Positions 12,376-23,421 of a stretch of DNA of 64,000 nucleotides are shown piece by piece. The notes under the pieces are model-generated. The model did no database searches and was not told where the DNA came from. It was given only the letters and a program-made list of their open reading frames with translations. Made by a program: the position numbers and the translations under genes. The DNA lies in contig OW240915.1 of the NCBI GenBank assembly GCA_933207985.1, positions 116,313,238 to 116,377,237 of the forward strand. The letters run 5' to 3'. Origin of the DNA: Pelobates cultripes. Its lineage: Eukaryota; Chordata; Amphibia; Anura; Pelobatidae. How positions within the stretch are numbered: the first letter of the stretch is position 1; every line of letters begins with the position of its first letter.

Positions 12376-13366
12376 CCCAAAGTGTCAATATTTTGTGTGG
12401 CCAACATTATTTCCAGCACTGCCTTAACCCGCATGGGCATGGAGTTCACCAGAGCTTCACAGGTTTCCACTGGCATCCTCTTCCACTCCTCCATGAGGAC
12501 ATCACAGAGCTGGTGGACGTTAGAGACTTTGTGCTCCCCCACCTTCCATTTGAGGATGCCCCACAGATGCTCAATAGGGTTTAGGTCTGGAGACCTGCTT
12601 GGCCAGTCCATCACCTTTACTTTCAGCTTCTTTAGCAAGGCAGTGGTCGTCTTGGAGGTGTGTTTGGGGTAGTTATCATGTTGGAGTACTGCCCTGTGGC
12701 TCAGTCTCCGAAGGGAGGGGATCATGCTCTGCTTCAGTATGTCACAGTACATGTTGGAATTCATGGTTCCCTCAATGAACTGTTGCTCCCCAGTGCCGGC
12801 AGCACTCATGCGGACCCAGACCATGACACTCCTACCACCATGCTTGACTGTAGGCAAGACACACTTGTCTTTGTACTCCTCACCTGGTTGCCGCCATCTT
12901 GACTCCATCTGAACCAAATAAGTTTATCTTGGTCTCATCGGACCACAGGACATAGTTCCACGTCCTTAATCTGCTTGTGTTCAGCACCTTGTTTGCTGGC
13001 TTCCTTCTGGGATGACAGCCATGCAGACTAATTTGATGCAGTGTGCGGCATATGGCCTGAGCACTGGCAGGCTGACCCACACACCCCTTCAACCTCTGCA
13101 GCAATACTGGCAGCACTCAAACGTCTATTTCCCAAAGACAACCTCTGGATATGACGCTGAGCACATGCACTCAACTTCTTTGGTCGACCATGGCAAGGCT
13201 TGTTCCGAGTGGAGCCTGTCCTGTGAAACCACTGTAGGATCTTGCCCACCATGCTGCAGCTCAGTTTCAGGGTCTTTGCAATCTCTTTATAGCCTAGGTC
13301 ATCTTTATGTAGAGCAACAATTCTTTTTTTCAGATCCTCAGGGAATTCTTTGCCATGAGGTGCCAT
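12376..13366 (-). pseudogene. Tc1 transposase, frameshifted
   Basis: The open frames together cover most of a ~340-residue Tc1 transposase. An N-terminal Met-Ala-Pro-His-Gly start at 13366 leads into the paired helix-turn-helix DNA-binding region (DLGYKEIAKTLKLS), then a basic linker (GRPKKLSA). The catalytic domain follows with all three DDE positions visible: Asp in LWSDETK (~12940), Asp in QHDNYPKH (~12670) and Glu in LNPIEHLWG (~12570). The frame is broken near 13070-13110 and near 12890, and residues are missing between NKVLNTSR and the first Asp block. It would have cut and pasted the element at TA sites; now inactive. Confidence 0.88.
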
Positions 13367-13605
13367 GTTGAACCAGATACCAGTATGAGAGAGTGTGAGA
13401 GCAATAACACCAAATGTAACACACCTGCTCCCTATTCACACCTGAGACCTTGTAACACTAACGAGTCACCTGACACTGGGGAGGGAAAATGGCTAATTGG
13501 GCCCAATTTGAACATTTCCACTTAGGAGTGTACTCACTTTTGTTGCCAACGGTTAGACATTACTGGCTGTGTGTTGAGTTATTTTGAGGGGACAGCAAAT
13601 TTACA

Positions 13606-15720
13606 TATATATATATAGTGCCAACAGATTCTGTAGCGCTTGACAATATAATTAGAAGGGGGATTTAACTATAAATAGGACAATTACAAGTAAAATTACA
13701 GCAACAAAGGGTTGAAGAGGGCCCTGCTCAAATGAGCTTACAGTCTATAGGAGGTGGGGTATAAAACACATTAGGATATGAAATAGCAGTCAAATTAGGT
13801 GGGAGTGAAGCAGAGCTGGAGGAGAAAGTAGAGTGCTGCCCTTTAGGAGAGAGCAAGAGGCGCGTATGTGAGGTAGAGGTTAGCCTGGGATGCCATAGGC
13901 TTTCCTAAAGAAATGAGTTTTAAGGCACTTCTTAAAGGATTGAAGACTAGGGGAGAGTCTGATGGCGGTAGGCAGGCTATTCCATAGGAAGGGAGCCGCC
14001 CGCGAGAAGTCCTGCAAGCCTGAGTACGAGCAGCAGGCAGAAGAAGGTCACGGGCAGAGCGGAGAGACCGAGAAGGGGCATACCAATGGATCTGTGAGGA
14101 GATATAAGAGGGGCTAAGATTATTCAGTGCTTTACAGGTATGGGTTAGCACTTTGAATTGGCTCCTATAGTATACAGGAAGCCAATGTATGGACTGATAG
14201 AGGGGTGAGGTGTGAGAGGACCGACTAGAGAGGAAAATCAGTCTGGCGGCAGCATTCATTACAAACTGTAGCGGGGCAATACGGCTATTGGGAAGACCAA
14301 TTAGGAGAGAGTTATAATAGTCCATGCGAGAGATTACTAGAGCATGGACAAGCTCTTTAGTAGCATCTTGTGTAAGAAAGGGGCGGATGCGGTGATGTTT
14401 TTGAGGTGGAATTGGCATGATTTGACAACAGTCCGGAAGTGAGGCTCAAAGGTGAGGCCAGAATCAAAAGTAACACCAAGACAATGTGCTTGTAAGGATG
14501 GGCTGATATGGGTGCCACCAATCTGAAGGGAGAGCGAGAGAGGAGGATTAATATTAGGAGGAGGAAAGACAAGAAGTTCTGTTTTGGAAAGATTCAGTTT
14601 CAGAAAGAGGGAGGACATCCAATCAGAGATAGAAGAAAGGCAAGAGGTGACACGTTGCAGGACATCAGGGGAGGCGTCTGGGAAGGAGAGAGTTATCTGG
14701 GTGTCATCAGCGTACAGGTGGTATTTGAATCCAAAAGAGGTAATAAACTTGCCAAGAGAGGCAGTGTAAAGAGAAAATAAAAGGGGACCAAGGACAGAGC
14801 CTTGGGGGACTCCAACTGAGACAGGATGAACGGTGGAGGTATCATTAGAAAAGGAGACACTGAATGAGCATTGGGAGAGATAGGAGGAAAACCATGAGAG
14901 GACAGAGTCACAGAGACCGAGTGATTGAAGAGTTTGGAGAAGGAGAACATGATCAACAGTGTCAAAAGCAGCGGAGAGGTCAAGAAGAAATAGTATGGAG
15001 TAGTGACCTTTGGATTTAGCTGTGATAATGTCATTAGTGACTTTGATAAGGGCAGTCTCAGTAGAGTGGAGGGGGCGGAAGCCGGACTGAAGGGGGTCGA
15101 GGAGAGAGTAGGAGTTGAGGAAGCAGGCCAGATGGGTGAAGACTAGTCTTTCAAGAAGCTTTGAGGAAAAAGGGAGCAGGGATATAGGACGATAGTTAGA
15201 GGGGGAGGATGGGTCGAGACATGTTTTTTTTTAAGGTGGGTACTACATTAGCATGTTTCATGACAGCAGGAACAGTGCCAGAAGATAGAGAGCAGTTGAA
15301 GATGTGTGTTAAGGAGGGCACAAGACAAGAGGAGAGAGATCTAATAAGGTGAGACAGGATAGGATCAAGCGGGCAAGTGGTGGGGCGAGAGGAAAGTATA
15401 AGCGCAGCCACCTCTTGTTCAGTAGCCTGGGAGAAGGTTGGAAGGGTTGGAGAGGCATGATCCAGGTGAGGTTGAAAAGGTGAGGGTCAAGGTGGTGATA
15501 ATTATTTTCTTAGCTGTTCAATCTTGTCAGTAAAGTAGCATGCAAGACTATCGGCTGTAAGGTTAGTTTGGGGGGTGGCCGCAGCAGGGCAAAGAAGAGA
15601 GTTAAAGGTATCAAAGAGGCGCCTGGGATTGTGGGAGCATGAATATATAAGAGAAGAAAAGTATGACTGTTTGGCAAGGACAAGGTCTGTGCTGTATGAA
15701 CGCAATATGAATTTGTAGTG
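13606..15720 (-). mobile_element. 5'-truncated L2 LINE inside the Tc1 right terminal repeat
   Basis: This is a 2.1-kb LINE on the minus strand. Its 3' end contains the AAGCGCTACAGAATCTGTTGG segment typical of this lineage followed by a (TA)n tail at 13606-13618. Its 5' end is cut within the RT linker at 15720, where Tc1 sequence (TACAGGCTGTACACTT) resumes. Insertion removed about 7 bp of the Tc1 repeat, and no clear target duplication is seen. A second, shorter copy of the same 3' end is at 16153-16312. Confidence 0.85.
13843..15705 (-). pseudogene. L2 reverse transcriptase, frameshifted
   Basis: Open frames in different phases line up in the order of an L2 RT. They are NPRRLFDTFNSL (15502-15705 frame), SSRPTTCPLDPI and a T/VPTLKK-like segment (15196-15411), an [14 protein letters not shown] motif A (~14950), [13 protein letters not shown] in one of three frames (~14790-14830), YHLYADDTQ motif C (~14697-14725), [16 protein letters not shown] (14570-14618) and a long C-terminal frame (13843-14418) with [19 protein letters not shown] and IHWLPVYYR. 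No endonuclease remains because of 5' truncation. Several frameshifts make it inactive. Confidence 0.88.
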
Positions 15721-15837
15721 TACAGGCTGTACACTTACTACTTTACATTGTAGCAGAGTGTCATTTCTTCAGTGTTGTCACATGGAAATAAACATTTACA
15801 AAAATATGAGTGGTGTAGGCAGTTTAGTGAGATACTG

Positions 15838-16152
15838 TATGTTTGAACTGCTTGTCCCGTAGTTCCATGATACAGGGAGATTATTGTTACTATCCGTATA
15901 AAGGGAAAAAATATAAGGTAAATGCTCGTCTGTTGTAAAATGGATTTTGTCATATATCTACTAAAGTGTCTGTGTGTCATATCACCACTCCACTCCCGCT
16001 GCAGATGCTGGATCTCCTGTCCCACGGTGTCCCAACTTTTGGCTGACATTGCAGGTGCAGACATGTGCGTGCATACGCAATAACAGCAAGAGGGCGTGCA
16101 CCTTTCCTGTGGTCTTTTTTCTTGGTTCCCTAATGGGAGTGTTTCCCAATTA
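15838..16152. other. Unassigned non-coding stretch
   Basis: No gene or repeat recognised. The stretch may be part of an LTR-like unit continuing at 16313 (see that entry), with the L2 tail inserted between. Confidence 0.35.
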
Positions 16153-16312
16153 TTATTGCCATTTATATAGCACCAACAGGTTCTGTAGCGCTTTACAATA
16201 TTATGAGAGGGGGGATTTAACTATAAATAGGACAGTTACAAGAAAACTTAATGGAATGATAGGTTGAAGAGGACCCTGCTCAGACGAGCTTACAGTCTCC
16301 TTTTATACTTGT
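16153..16312 (-). mobile_element. Short L2 LINE 3' end
   Basis: About 160 bp nearly collinear with the 3' end of the L2 copy at 13606-13770 (TATAGCACCAACAGGTTCTG, GGGGGATTTAACTATAAATA, GACCCTGCTCAGACGAGCTT). It is strongly 5'-truncated. Confidence 0.8.
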
Positions 16313-16600
16313 TCCCTAGTTAACCTAATTAGTTTCCTAGCCTACACACACTTAGACCTATTTATACCTCCCTTTGACATCACTTCCTTGCCCTGTCATG
16401 GTCTTTGTGGCCTGAGAGTGCATTCCTATAGTTCTGACTTTTCTGACATTGTATCTGGTTTATCCGTTACTCTATCTTTGACCCTTGGCTTTATTCTATG
16501 ATTATCCTTCCATCTCCTCTCCTGACTTGACTATTATCTACTTTTTTCTGTACACCTATCTACGTTAAGTCTGGCCACCCTAAGGTCCGGTAATACGTCG
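16313..16600 (+). repeat. Pyrimidine-rich LTR-like fragment
   Basis: Composition and phrase structure (short TGACTT, CCTGTC, CTGGTTT blocks after a TATTTATACC box) resemble the 3' half of a Ty3/gypsy LTR such as the one at 22901. No second copy, terminal dinucleotides or duplication could be fixed, so this is tentative. Confidence 0.3.
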
Positions 16601-16857
16601 TTGTGTATAGGGAAAGGGCTGCATAGTTTGCATGTGTGGATATTAGTCCTTGACACTGCGTGGGTTGACTTGCGTGGGGAAACAACCCATAAGATGTGTG
16701 AAAGGTTTTTAAAGTACGAGTTCACCATACAGACAGGTTTGGTAGATCTCCCTATCCATATCACTTTATTAAATATAAAACCAACATTACCCCTTCACAT
16801 GGGAATTACACATCCACATTTCTCCCACTCAGGAATATATTTTATGCACTTTAGAAT

Positions 16858-17855
16858 TGTAACGGACCGTTTTGCACACAAGGGGTAAAAACCGTTTTAG
16901 GCGATCGGCCCCCTTTCCAGAGATACAGGTACAGCTACTGCAGAACACCAAACTCCCGAACTGGATACAAAATAGCACTCCAACTCCCGAACTGGAACCT
17001 CCCAAATAGCTGCTAGCAGACGAACAGGAAAAGCAGACAATCAGCTTACACTCCTGGCAATCAGTCTCTAACAGCATACAGTGAATCCCCCCAAGAATGA
17101 GACAAGGCTCCGTGTTGAGGGTCAAGCAGTGGTCTGAGGTGCTGGCACACCCAGCCTGGTTTTTATTACAGTCTTGCAAATACAGGATCGCCCACAGGGA
17201 GGTATAAAACAACCAATCACATCACAGTTACATCCCACATATTCCCCCCCCCCCCTTATCCTGAGAGGAAACTCAATTACACATACAGTTAAAACATACT
17301 TTCTACCCAACTTTCATAACTCTAAAACCATACATCACATTCACATAAAATTACATATTCACAATCAATCCATTCAGGGGAACAACATATAAAAAAATGG
17401 CATGAATCAGACCAGGGGTTCAAAAGTTAGTAAAAAGTATCTTTTGTACCCTGGCTGGCAGCATGGCTATCTGGCTCAAACAGGTTTTACAGAGCCCTCT
17501 ATCCTGGACAATGGGGAAAGTAATCCAATTATCCAGGGATAGAGGCAGACTCCATTGAGCACATGGGGACACAAAGACAGTAAAACACTTTAAAATACAT
17601 AAAGTCACCTTTTACACATAACACACAGACATTTCAGATAGCTGGGATCTGAGCGCACAAAACTACCAAATAGCGCTCAGATCCAATTCACACAGTTCAA
17701 TTGCCATGGAGCCGAAGTCCTTAACTACACGAATGGGCTCCATGGCATAGCTATCTGGGTTAACACATTTACATAAAGTCTGGTCCATAGTCCAAAGGCA
17801 GCAGGCGGGCAGCAAGGCTTCTCCAATGCAATGTGGCGAGATTGCTCTCGTCACA
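16858..17855 (-). mobile_element. Solo LTR, copy C
   Basis: This is a 998-bp unit beginning TGTAACGG and ending CGTCACA on the plus strand, flanked by a perfect 5-bp duplication AGAAT (16853-16857 and 17856-17860). On the minus strand an AATAAA signal lies at about 17158-17164. It shares the AGACCAGGGGTTCA segment (~17409) with copy A and the CATACA/TAAAACATAC region with copy B. The interior shows no coding region, hence a solo LTR left by recombination. Confidence 0.88.
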
Positions 17856-17869
17856 AGAATTATCCAGTC

Positions 17870-18545
17870 ATTCATTTTATTGCACTTTATCTTGAGTGAC
17901 CTTTTTCATTATTGTTAATTATAATGGTTATGATTCATAATCACCATATGCATTTTTAATCTATAATAATATTCCCTACTTTTGTTTTTTTTTATTTGCC
18001 TTATTTATTTTAAAGATAAACCAGTAGACCGGATTGCGTCCAATCACCATGGAAACAAGCTCTGCCTATTGACGCAGTGAACATGATGACAACTAGGGCA
18101 GCACTAGGGGCTGACTCCCGAGTGCCAGGTTGGAATCATAAATACACCACCCTGTAGATATTAAACTATATATAACGAGCAACAACTTTTTCCAAGCTCT
18201 GATTTTTTTGAATATTCTCGGGCACCCTAATTTTGCAGAATGTGACATCATCACGCGATTGTGGATGACGTCATACGGCTGCAACACTGGCATGTACCAG
18301 AGAGAAAGATGCTCCCCACCTGTAAAAAGCATAATATGGATCTTACTCTTATATTCTGTGATTGACTACAAGTGTTGAACAATTTATTCATTATTCAATT
18401 GTTATGTTTTACTGGGATGGTATATATGTGTATTTAATGCACAGACTGTTCTATGTGATTATCCGCAAGTTGTATTTATTTAATATGTTTAATCAAGTAA
18501 TTGTTCTGTAAGATGGTATAAATATCCACTTCTTGCACTTATTGT
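17870..18545 (-). repeat. Inverted copy of the 7561-8190 repeat
   Basis: Reading the minus strand from 18500 gives the same order of landmarks as 7570-8190 (TTACTTGATTAA, CATCCCAGTAAAACATAACA, TGTAGTCAATCACAGAATA, GGCAGAGCT, GATTATGAATCATAACC). It is not accompanied by coding remnants here. Confidence 0.65.
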
Positions 18546-18747
18546 TCAGACTTTAAAAATACATGTGTTTGTGCTGAATCGTTGTCTACTTTCTGTACTC
18601 CTAAATAAAAGATTGCCTCTTTTAGAAACCATAGGTGTGCCCAGGTATTTGTATCTAAAGCTACTGGATGCATTTGGGAGCTGGCGGCCTTCCCTGTTTG
18701 GAGGATGGGAGTATTCCCCGACTAAGTGTGTGCACTTTCTCTTCATT

Positions 18748-18764
18748 CAAAAAGTGGATACAAT
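18748..18764. repeat. Left 17-bp target-site duplication of the L1-like LINE
   Basis: CAAAAAGTGGATACAAT occurs here and again, identically, at 32022-32038. It bounds the LINE at 18765-32021. Confidence 0.93.
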
Positions 18765-20304
18765 CACGCTGCACCGAATGTACAGGCGCAACTCCGGAGG
18801 CCTTCAGGGCTGTGTATACCCACAGTGCAAACGGGAACTTAGCAGGGGGAAGGGGGAGAAGTGGGAGGGGGAGTAGCGGGAGGGGGGTTAAGGGGTCCCT
18901 GATCAATAAGGTTAAGATGGAAGCACACGAAACAAAAAGGGTGGGAGCAAGGAGAAACAAAAGAAAACGGGAGAATACAGGGTGGGAACACTAAAGGGAG
19001 GGGAAGAGGAAGGGAAGAGGGGACCGTATTAAAAGGTAAGGGGGGGAGGGGGAGACATGGATATACACAAAGGAAGCAATGATAATACACAGTATCCCTG
19101 AACCACGATACCCAACGCACATAGGAGGGAGGGAAGGGTAGAGAGGGATAATATATATAAAAAAAAACACATAAGAGCACGAGGGAACATAAGAGCGAAC
19201 ACGCTCGAAATTCCCGGGCGAAGGAACACGGCACAGATCGAGGTAACGGGAGCCAGGTCACCGTCTAGATGCAGAGAAGGGCGGGAGAAGGGCCACACAA
19301 ATACACTAGGGACATACGAAGCCCACTTACAGGGGGATGGGAACCGGGAAAGGCACCCATAGGGATAGTTGCCAAGTAAAACGCATAGCAAGCTGCGAGC
19401 ACGACCAAAAAAAAAAAAAAGGGAACAAGCCAAGACCTTTATACGGTGCCTACAGTTAAACACGCAATGTTAGGCACATACTTGAAACTCATACACACTG
19501 GCTCAAGCCAGCCTCCAGACGGATCCAGAGCCACCCAGGTCTTAGAGCCTGACCGAGGCTAATAACAGACGACAACACAGTTACTAGAGGCGACTAGATG
19601 ACAGAGGAGCCCTCCCCCAGACATCACAAACCCCCACTGCTGCCCTAGACTGTGCGGAGACGGCAGACGAACCTTAGACTAGGGACTCAAAGCTCCACCC
19701 GAACCAAACAAAGGAACCCCGCAGGCCCAATACGACTCACAACGCACCCCATACCAAAGCGTCCTCACCTCACGAAACAGCTAGACCCACTCCATACCGG
19801 CATCAAACAATCCAAAACACACACATGAGCAGATGACGGACAAAAGAAGCAGCTCAGATACAAACCGACGCGACACGCACTCAGAACCCATAATCGATAC
19901 AAACTAAGACGCGGAGCGGGCGCTCCGAGTAAATAGCCACTCGGGAGACAGACTAAGGACTGCGCACAGTACAAATACGTACACATAGACCCTCTAGAAA
20001 CCCAGAAGCGGACTGAGCCGTCGCAGACGGTAAGCCCGGCAACCCCACAGGCATAGGACATAGGGAACCCCACCTGTCAGGGGATACACAACTCCCGGAA
20101 TAGACCCAGCCCCCCTCCCAGGACGGGCCACGCGGTCGAATACCCGGGACAACTGTCCATTTCCCTACAGTAATACAGAGGCCATATAGGTGTCGTGAAT
20201 AGACGCAACACCGACTGCACACACAGCAATACACCACCACGCACTCACACACTCCCCAACCGAACCACACAACAGACTCACCCACCCCTGTGGACGTCCG
20301 GAGG
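18765..20304 (+). promoter_or_regulatory. 5' leader region of the LINE
   Basis: The first ~300 bp are strongly purine-rich (runs of GGGGGA-type blocks at 18841-19060). No ORF1 RNA-binding protein could be recognised. The long open frames on the minus strand (up to 147 codons) have no domain and probably reflect base composition. It presumably carried the internal promoter, which cannot be located by eye. Confidence 0.5.
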
Positions 20305-20440
20305 ATGCCAGACACGGGACCTGGCGGATTTGCCAGGGAAGACCTAACCATTCTCTCATATAATGTACACGGCTTAAACGTCAGAGAGAAGTGCACAAGA
20401 CTTTTGCGGGATCTAAAACACTATCCCTATAGATCCATAT
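20305..20440 (+). pseudogene. LINE ORF2 start: endonuclease N-terminus
   Basis: An ATG at 20305 opens a frame that reaches DLTILSYNVHGLN (20341 on), the first beta strand and Asn of the APE-type endonuclease, then REKCTRLLRDLKHYPYRSI. The frame is cut by an insertion after ~20440. The continuation AFLQETHFQEG is at 21051, so the two parts were once contiguous. Confidence 0.8.
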
Positions 20441-20468
20441 TGTAATATCCCTATAGATCCATATTGTA
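20422..20468 (+). repeat. 24-bp direct repeat at the insertion junction
   Basis: TATCCCTATAGATCCATATT with its next bases occurs at 20422-20444 and again at 20446-20468, a period of 24. The first copy contains LINE codons, so the repeat sits on the junction with the foreign segment. Confidence 0.85.
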
Positions 20469-21050
20469 CAATTTCGACGGTTATATTTTCCGTATTGATT
20501 CGAAACATCTGGAGGGATTGCACTGTTTAGGGGATTTTTACCTATAGCATTTCGATCAATGGATCTATTTATGCATTAAGATTAGAGATTATAGGTAATT
20601 ATAGGAATCTGTGATTTTCACATTGTTGATACACAGTTGCTTCTGTATCTCTTTCTCTTTAATAGGTTAATAAAGTTGTTACTTCTCTCAGTGGACCTAG
20701 AGATACTTTTTATGCACTGTATCAACTATATTCAGCTTTGCTCTACAACTGTTCCTATTCCCCATTTTTCCTGTCTTTTGGGCTCTAGATTCTAAGAGTT
20801 ATTAGGTATAATATTAATGTGCACTTATAATTTATACTTTTACCAGCTTGCTTGGTATTTTCCTCTCTTCTTTTAAAGAGGAATATATCCGAGCATTTTG
20901 TGTGTGTTTTCTATCTCTTATAAATAAAGGGTTCATGCCCATATCAGGTGGAGCTGGTACCACCTACTCTGACCAATTTTTTCCTAATCATAGATTTAAC
21001 ATCTTGTGAATCTAGGACTGAGGAAAAATAATTTTTGCTTCTTATATCAA
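20440..21050. mobile_element. ~0.6-kb insertion in the LINE endonuclease
   Basis: A non-coding segment separates two parts of the endonuclease that join in frame across it. It contains TATAAATAAAGG at ~20919-20930 and GGTGGAGCTGGTACCACC at ~20947-20964. Its ends and target duplication are unclear, and the family is not identified. Confidence 0.6.
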
Positions 21051-21922
21051 TAGCATTCCTCCAAGAAACGCACTTTCAAGAAGGAAGAGCACCGGCACTG
21101 AGAGATCGCAATTTTAGAACGGGATATTTTAGCAACAACCCGGACAGATGCACGCTGGGAGTAGGTATCCTATTCTCCAGCAGAACCCCATACACGGAAC
21201 AAGCCACGGTCAGATGCAAACACGGCAGGTATATCTTCACTAGAGGCACGATCCTCAAACAAACCTACACGTTCGCCAATATATACGCCCCAAACACGAA
21301 ACAGTTCCTCTTCCTTCGGAACGCACTGAATACCCTGATGAAGTTCGCAGAAGGCACTCTGATTGTGGGGGGCGATCTGAACCTGACTCTGCACCCAGAC
21401 CAAGACTCCACATCAGCGCTCGGCAAAACCCCACATAATAGACATGCGAACACACTCCGTCTGCTGCACCAACACCAATTGGCGGATTGCTGGAGAGCGC
21501 TAAACCCAACGACGCGGGACTATACATTCTACTCGCAGACCCACGCAACATACACGAGGCTAGACTACTTCTTAATAGCACACCACAACTTGGCCCTACT
21601 CAAGGCAGCAGACATCCTGCCGATGACGTGGTCGGACCACTGCCCGATCCGCGTACGGATGACATCACCGTTATATAAGCCCAGTCAGATGTCCTGGAGA
21701 CTGAACGAATCAATCCTATCGGACATGACAGCGACTGACAAAATAGGCCAAATCATACGGGACTACTTCCAAGATAACGAAACAGAAGATGTGACACCAA
21801 TGACATGCTGGGAAGCACACAAGACGGTAGTACGAGGCCAGATTATAGCAATATGCGCGAACCGCAAAAAGACGGCAGTACGGGAAATAACCAGGCTAAT
21901 CGACCCTGGAAGCCAGACATAA
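21051..21922 (+). pseudogene. LINE ORF2 endonuclease domain
   Basis: The open frame encodes the APE-like endonuclease that would nick target DNA to prime reverse transcription. Visible motifs in order are FLQETH (catalytic Glu, ~21055), GRYIFTRG, NIYAPN (~21279), GGDLNLTL (~21368) with the catalytic Asp-Leu-Asn, TRDYTFYS, RLDYFLI and WSDHCPI (catalytic Asp-His, ~21630). The frame is open to a stop at 21920-21922 within the linker. The following linker continues in another frame (LEARHKRTLETTIYREQ-like), so there is a frameshift near 21905. Confidence 0.9.
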
Positions 21923-22895
21923 ACGAACCCTAGAAACAACAATATACAGAGAGCAAACAGATAAACGTAACCAACTCACAGCGCACCTTAACAGAAAGAT
22001 CCAACGCGCATACCAACACTACAGACACATGATACACGAACACGGAGACAAGTGCGGGAGACTGCTAGCTAACCTCCTGAGGTAATGTAAGACACAACTG
22101 TATATACCGAAAATAAAAAACGCACAGCAACAAATCAGACACCTCCCAGACCAAATAGCAATGGAGTTCCAACGATACTACAAAGACCTTTACCACCTCC
22201 GCAAGGAAGCACAGGACGACCAGAGACTTAAAAAAACAGCAGACATACGCCAGTACCTGATCTCAGCGAACATACCAGATATAACAGAAGCAGAGAAAGA
22301 AGTGCTAGAAGTGCCTATAACACCCGAAGCATTGGCATGCGCCATCAAGAAATCTAAAACGGGGAAGGCACCGGGGCCAGATAGACTGCCCCTCCAATAC
22401 TACAAGGTCTTCACGCAAGAGCTTCAGCCGAAACTACTTAAAGCCCTGAATTCCATACAGGACGGAGCTGCACCAACGGCCCAGTTCACCTCGGCGAACA
22501 TTACCCTGCTCCCAAAGGAGTGCAAAGACCCAACATTGTGCCCAAACTACCGCCCGATCTCAGTGCTTAATACAGACATCAAACTCCTGGCGAGCATCCT
22601 GGCAACGAGACTAGTGCCGCTACTGCCAGACTTAATCCACCCGGACCAAACAGGGTTTATCCCGGGCAGAGATGTGCGAGACAACACCATCAGAGCCCTG
22701 AACATCATTGTGCACGCTATAGCACACGAGACACGGACCCTGCTCCTGTCGACTGATGCGGAAAAAGACGCGGAAAATACAGGGTGGACTGGGATATGAT
22801 GTTCGAGACCCTCCAGGCCTTCGGGATGGGACCTCTCTATACCAACCCAACGGCATGAATCTGGATAAACAGAGCACTGACGAACCTGTTCCAGA
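21905..22895 (+). pseudogene. LINE RT, fingers and palm N-terminal half
   Basis: After the linker (stop at ~22081), an open frame at 22161-22799 carries MEFQRYYKDLYH, SKTGKAPGPDRLPLQYY, LLPKECKDPTLCPNYRPISVLN and PDQTGFIPGRDVRDN, the standard L1 RT fingers/palm blocks. The motif A region is frameshifted at ~22765: the Asp-Ala-Glu-Lys is present, but DRVDW is reached only in another frame. The frame then continues to FQIY at the chromovirus insertion. Confidence 0.88.
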
Positions 22896-22900
22896 TATAC
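22896..22900. repeat. TSD of the chromovirus (left)
   Basis: TATAC directly precedes the 5' LTR and is repeated directly after the 3' LTR at 28341-28345. Confidence 0.9.
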
Positions 22901-23403
22901 TGTGAGGAACTGACTCTGCTGGGTTTCGAACCCTGGTTTACATGGTGCTAAACCTTTTCCTTACCAGTACACCAGCCTGCCTTTTGCAAATTTACCTGAG
23001 ATCTGATACTATTGTTTGTAGAGTCAAGGTTATCAGTGACAACTCACTTCAGCTGTGTCTGGTCAGGTGTCTGGTCCTTGGCCTATAAAAGCCACTTCCT
23101 GTCTCTGTACCTTTGCCAGATTATTGTGGTTCCTGTACTCTCTAATCCAGCGTGTTCCTGTTTCTCCTTCCTGTTGCTGAATTTGGACTGTTTTGACTTT
23201 GCTGCTTCTCCTTCCCACTGACCTCGGCTTGCCTGACTACGATTATCATCTTTCTGTTCCAGTCTCCCATCTCTGCTTAAGACCAGAAGGCCACTCAAGG
23301 CTCAGGGGCTCAACCACCTGGGTAACGAGTGGCTACCTCTGGCAGAAAACATTGCTGATCTGGCTACTGGACTCCAAAACTTTGTAACATCAATATCATT
23401 ACA
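22901..23403 (+). promoter_or_regulatory. 5' LTR of the chromovirus
   Basis: 503 bp, TGTGAGGAAC...ATCATTACA. A TATAAAA box at 23084-23090 is the likely core promoter, so transcription should start a few tens of bases downstream. No clear AATAAA was seen inside. Confidence 0.93.
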
Positions 23404-23421
23404 GAATAATCTGGCCTTTTC
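23404..23421 (+). other. Short leader / expected primer-binding region
   Basis: Only 18 bases separate the 5' LTR from the gag ATG. The sequence GAATAATCTGGCC does not match a tRNA 3' end that I can name, so the priming mechanism is unassigned. Confidence 0.5.

Larger units (their letters stand above)
10980..15837 (-). mobile_element. Tc1-type transposon split by two insertions
   Basis: The element starts CAGTATCTCACAAAAGTGAG right after TA (10978-10979) and ends with the complementary GATACTG at 15837 before TA (15838-15839). Inverted terminal repeats of about 220-230 bp can be followed on both sides; the AGTGAGTAC(A/-)CCC blocks and TTTGTTGCCAAC / GTTGGCAACAAA blocks are the internal direct-repeat-type binding sites of this lineage. 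The left side is interrupted by solo LTR B (11217-12373) and the right terminal repeat by an L2 LINE (13606-15720). Without these the element would be about 1.6 kb, normal for Tc1. It sits in the tail of the Penelope-like element. Confidence 0.9.

Noticed and set aside
12360..12917. 185-codon transposase frame as a possibly functional or domesticated gene
   Set aside because: It is only the C-terminal half of a frameshifted Tc1 transposase within an intact transposon outline; no sign of independent conservation can be seen here.
18839..20396. Several 100-147-codon minus-strand frames
   Set aside because: They lie opposite the LINE leader, overlap each other in different frames and show no domain; base composition explains them.
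22915..22940. GGTTTCGAACC-like sequence resembling a tRNA T-arm in the chromovirus LTR
   Set aside because: No acceptor or anticodon arms around it, and both LTR copies carry it as ordinary LTR sequence.
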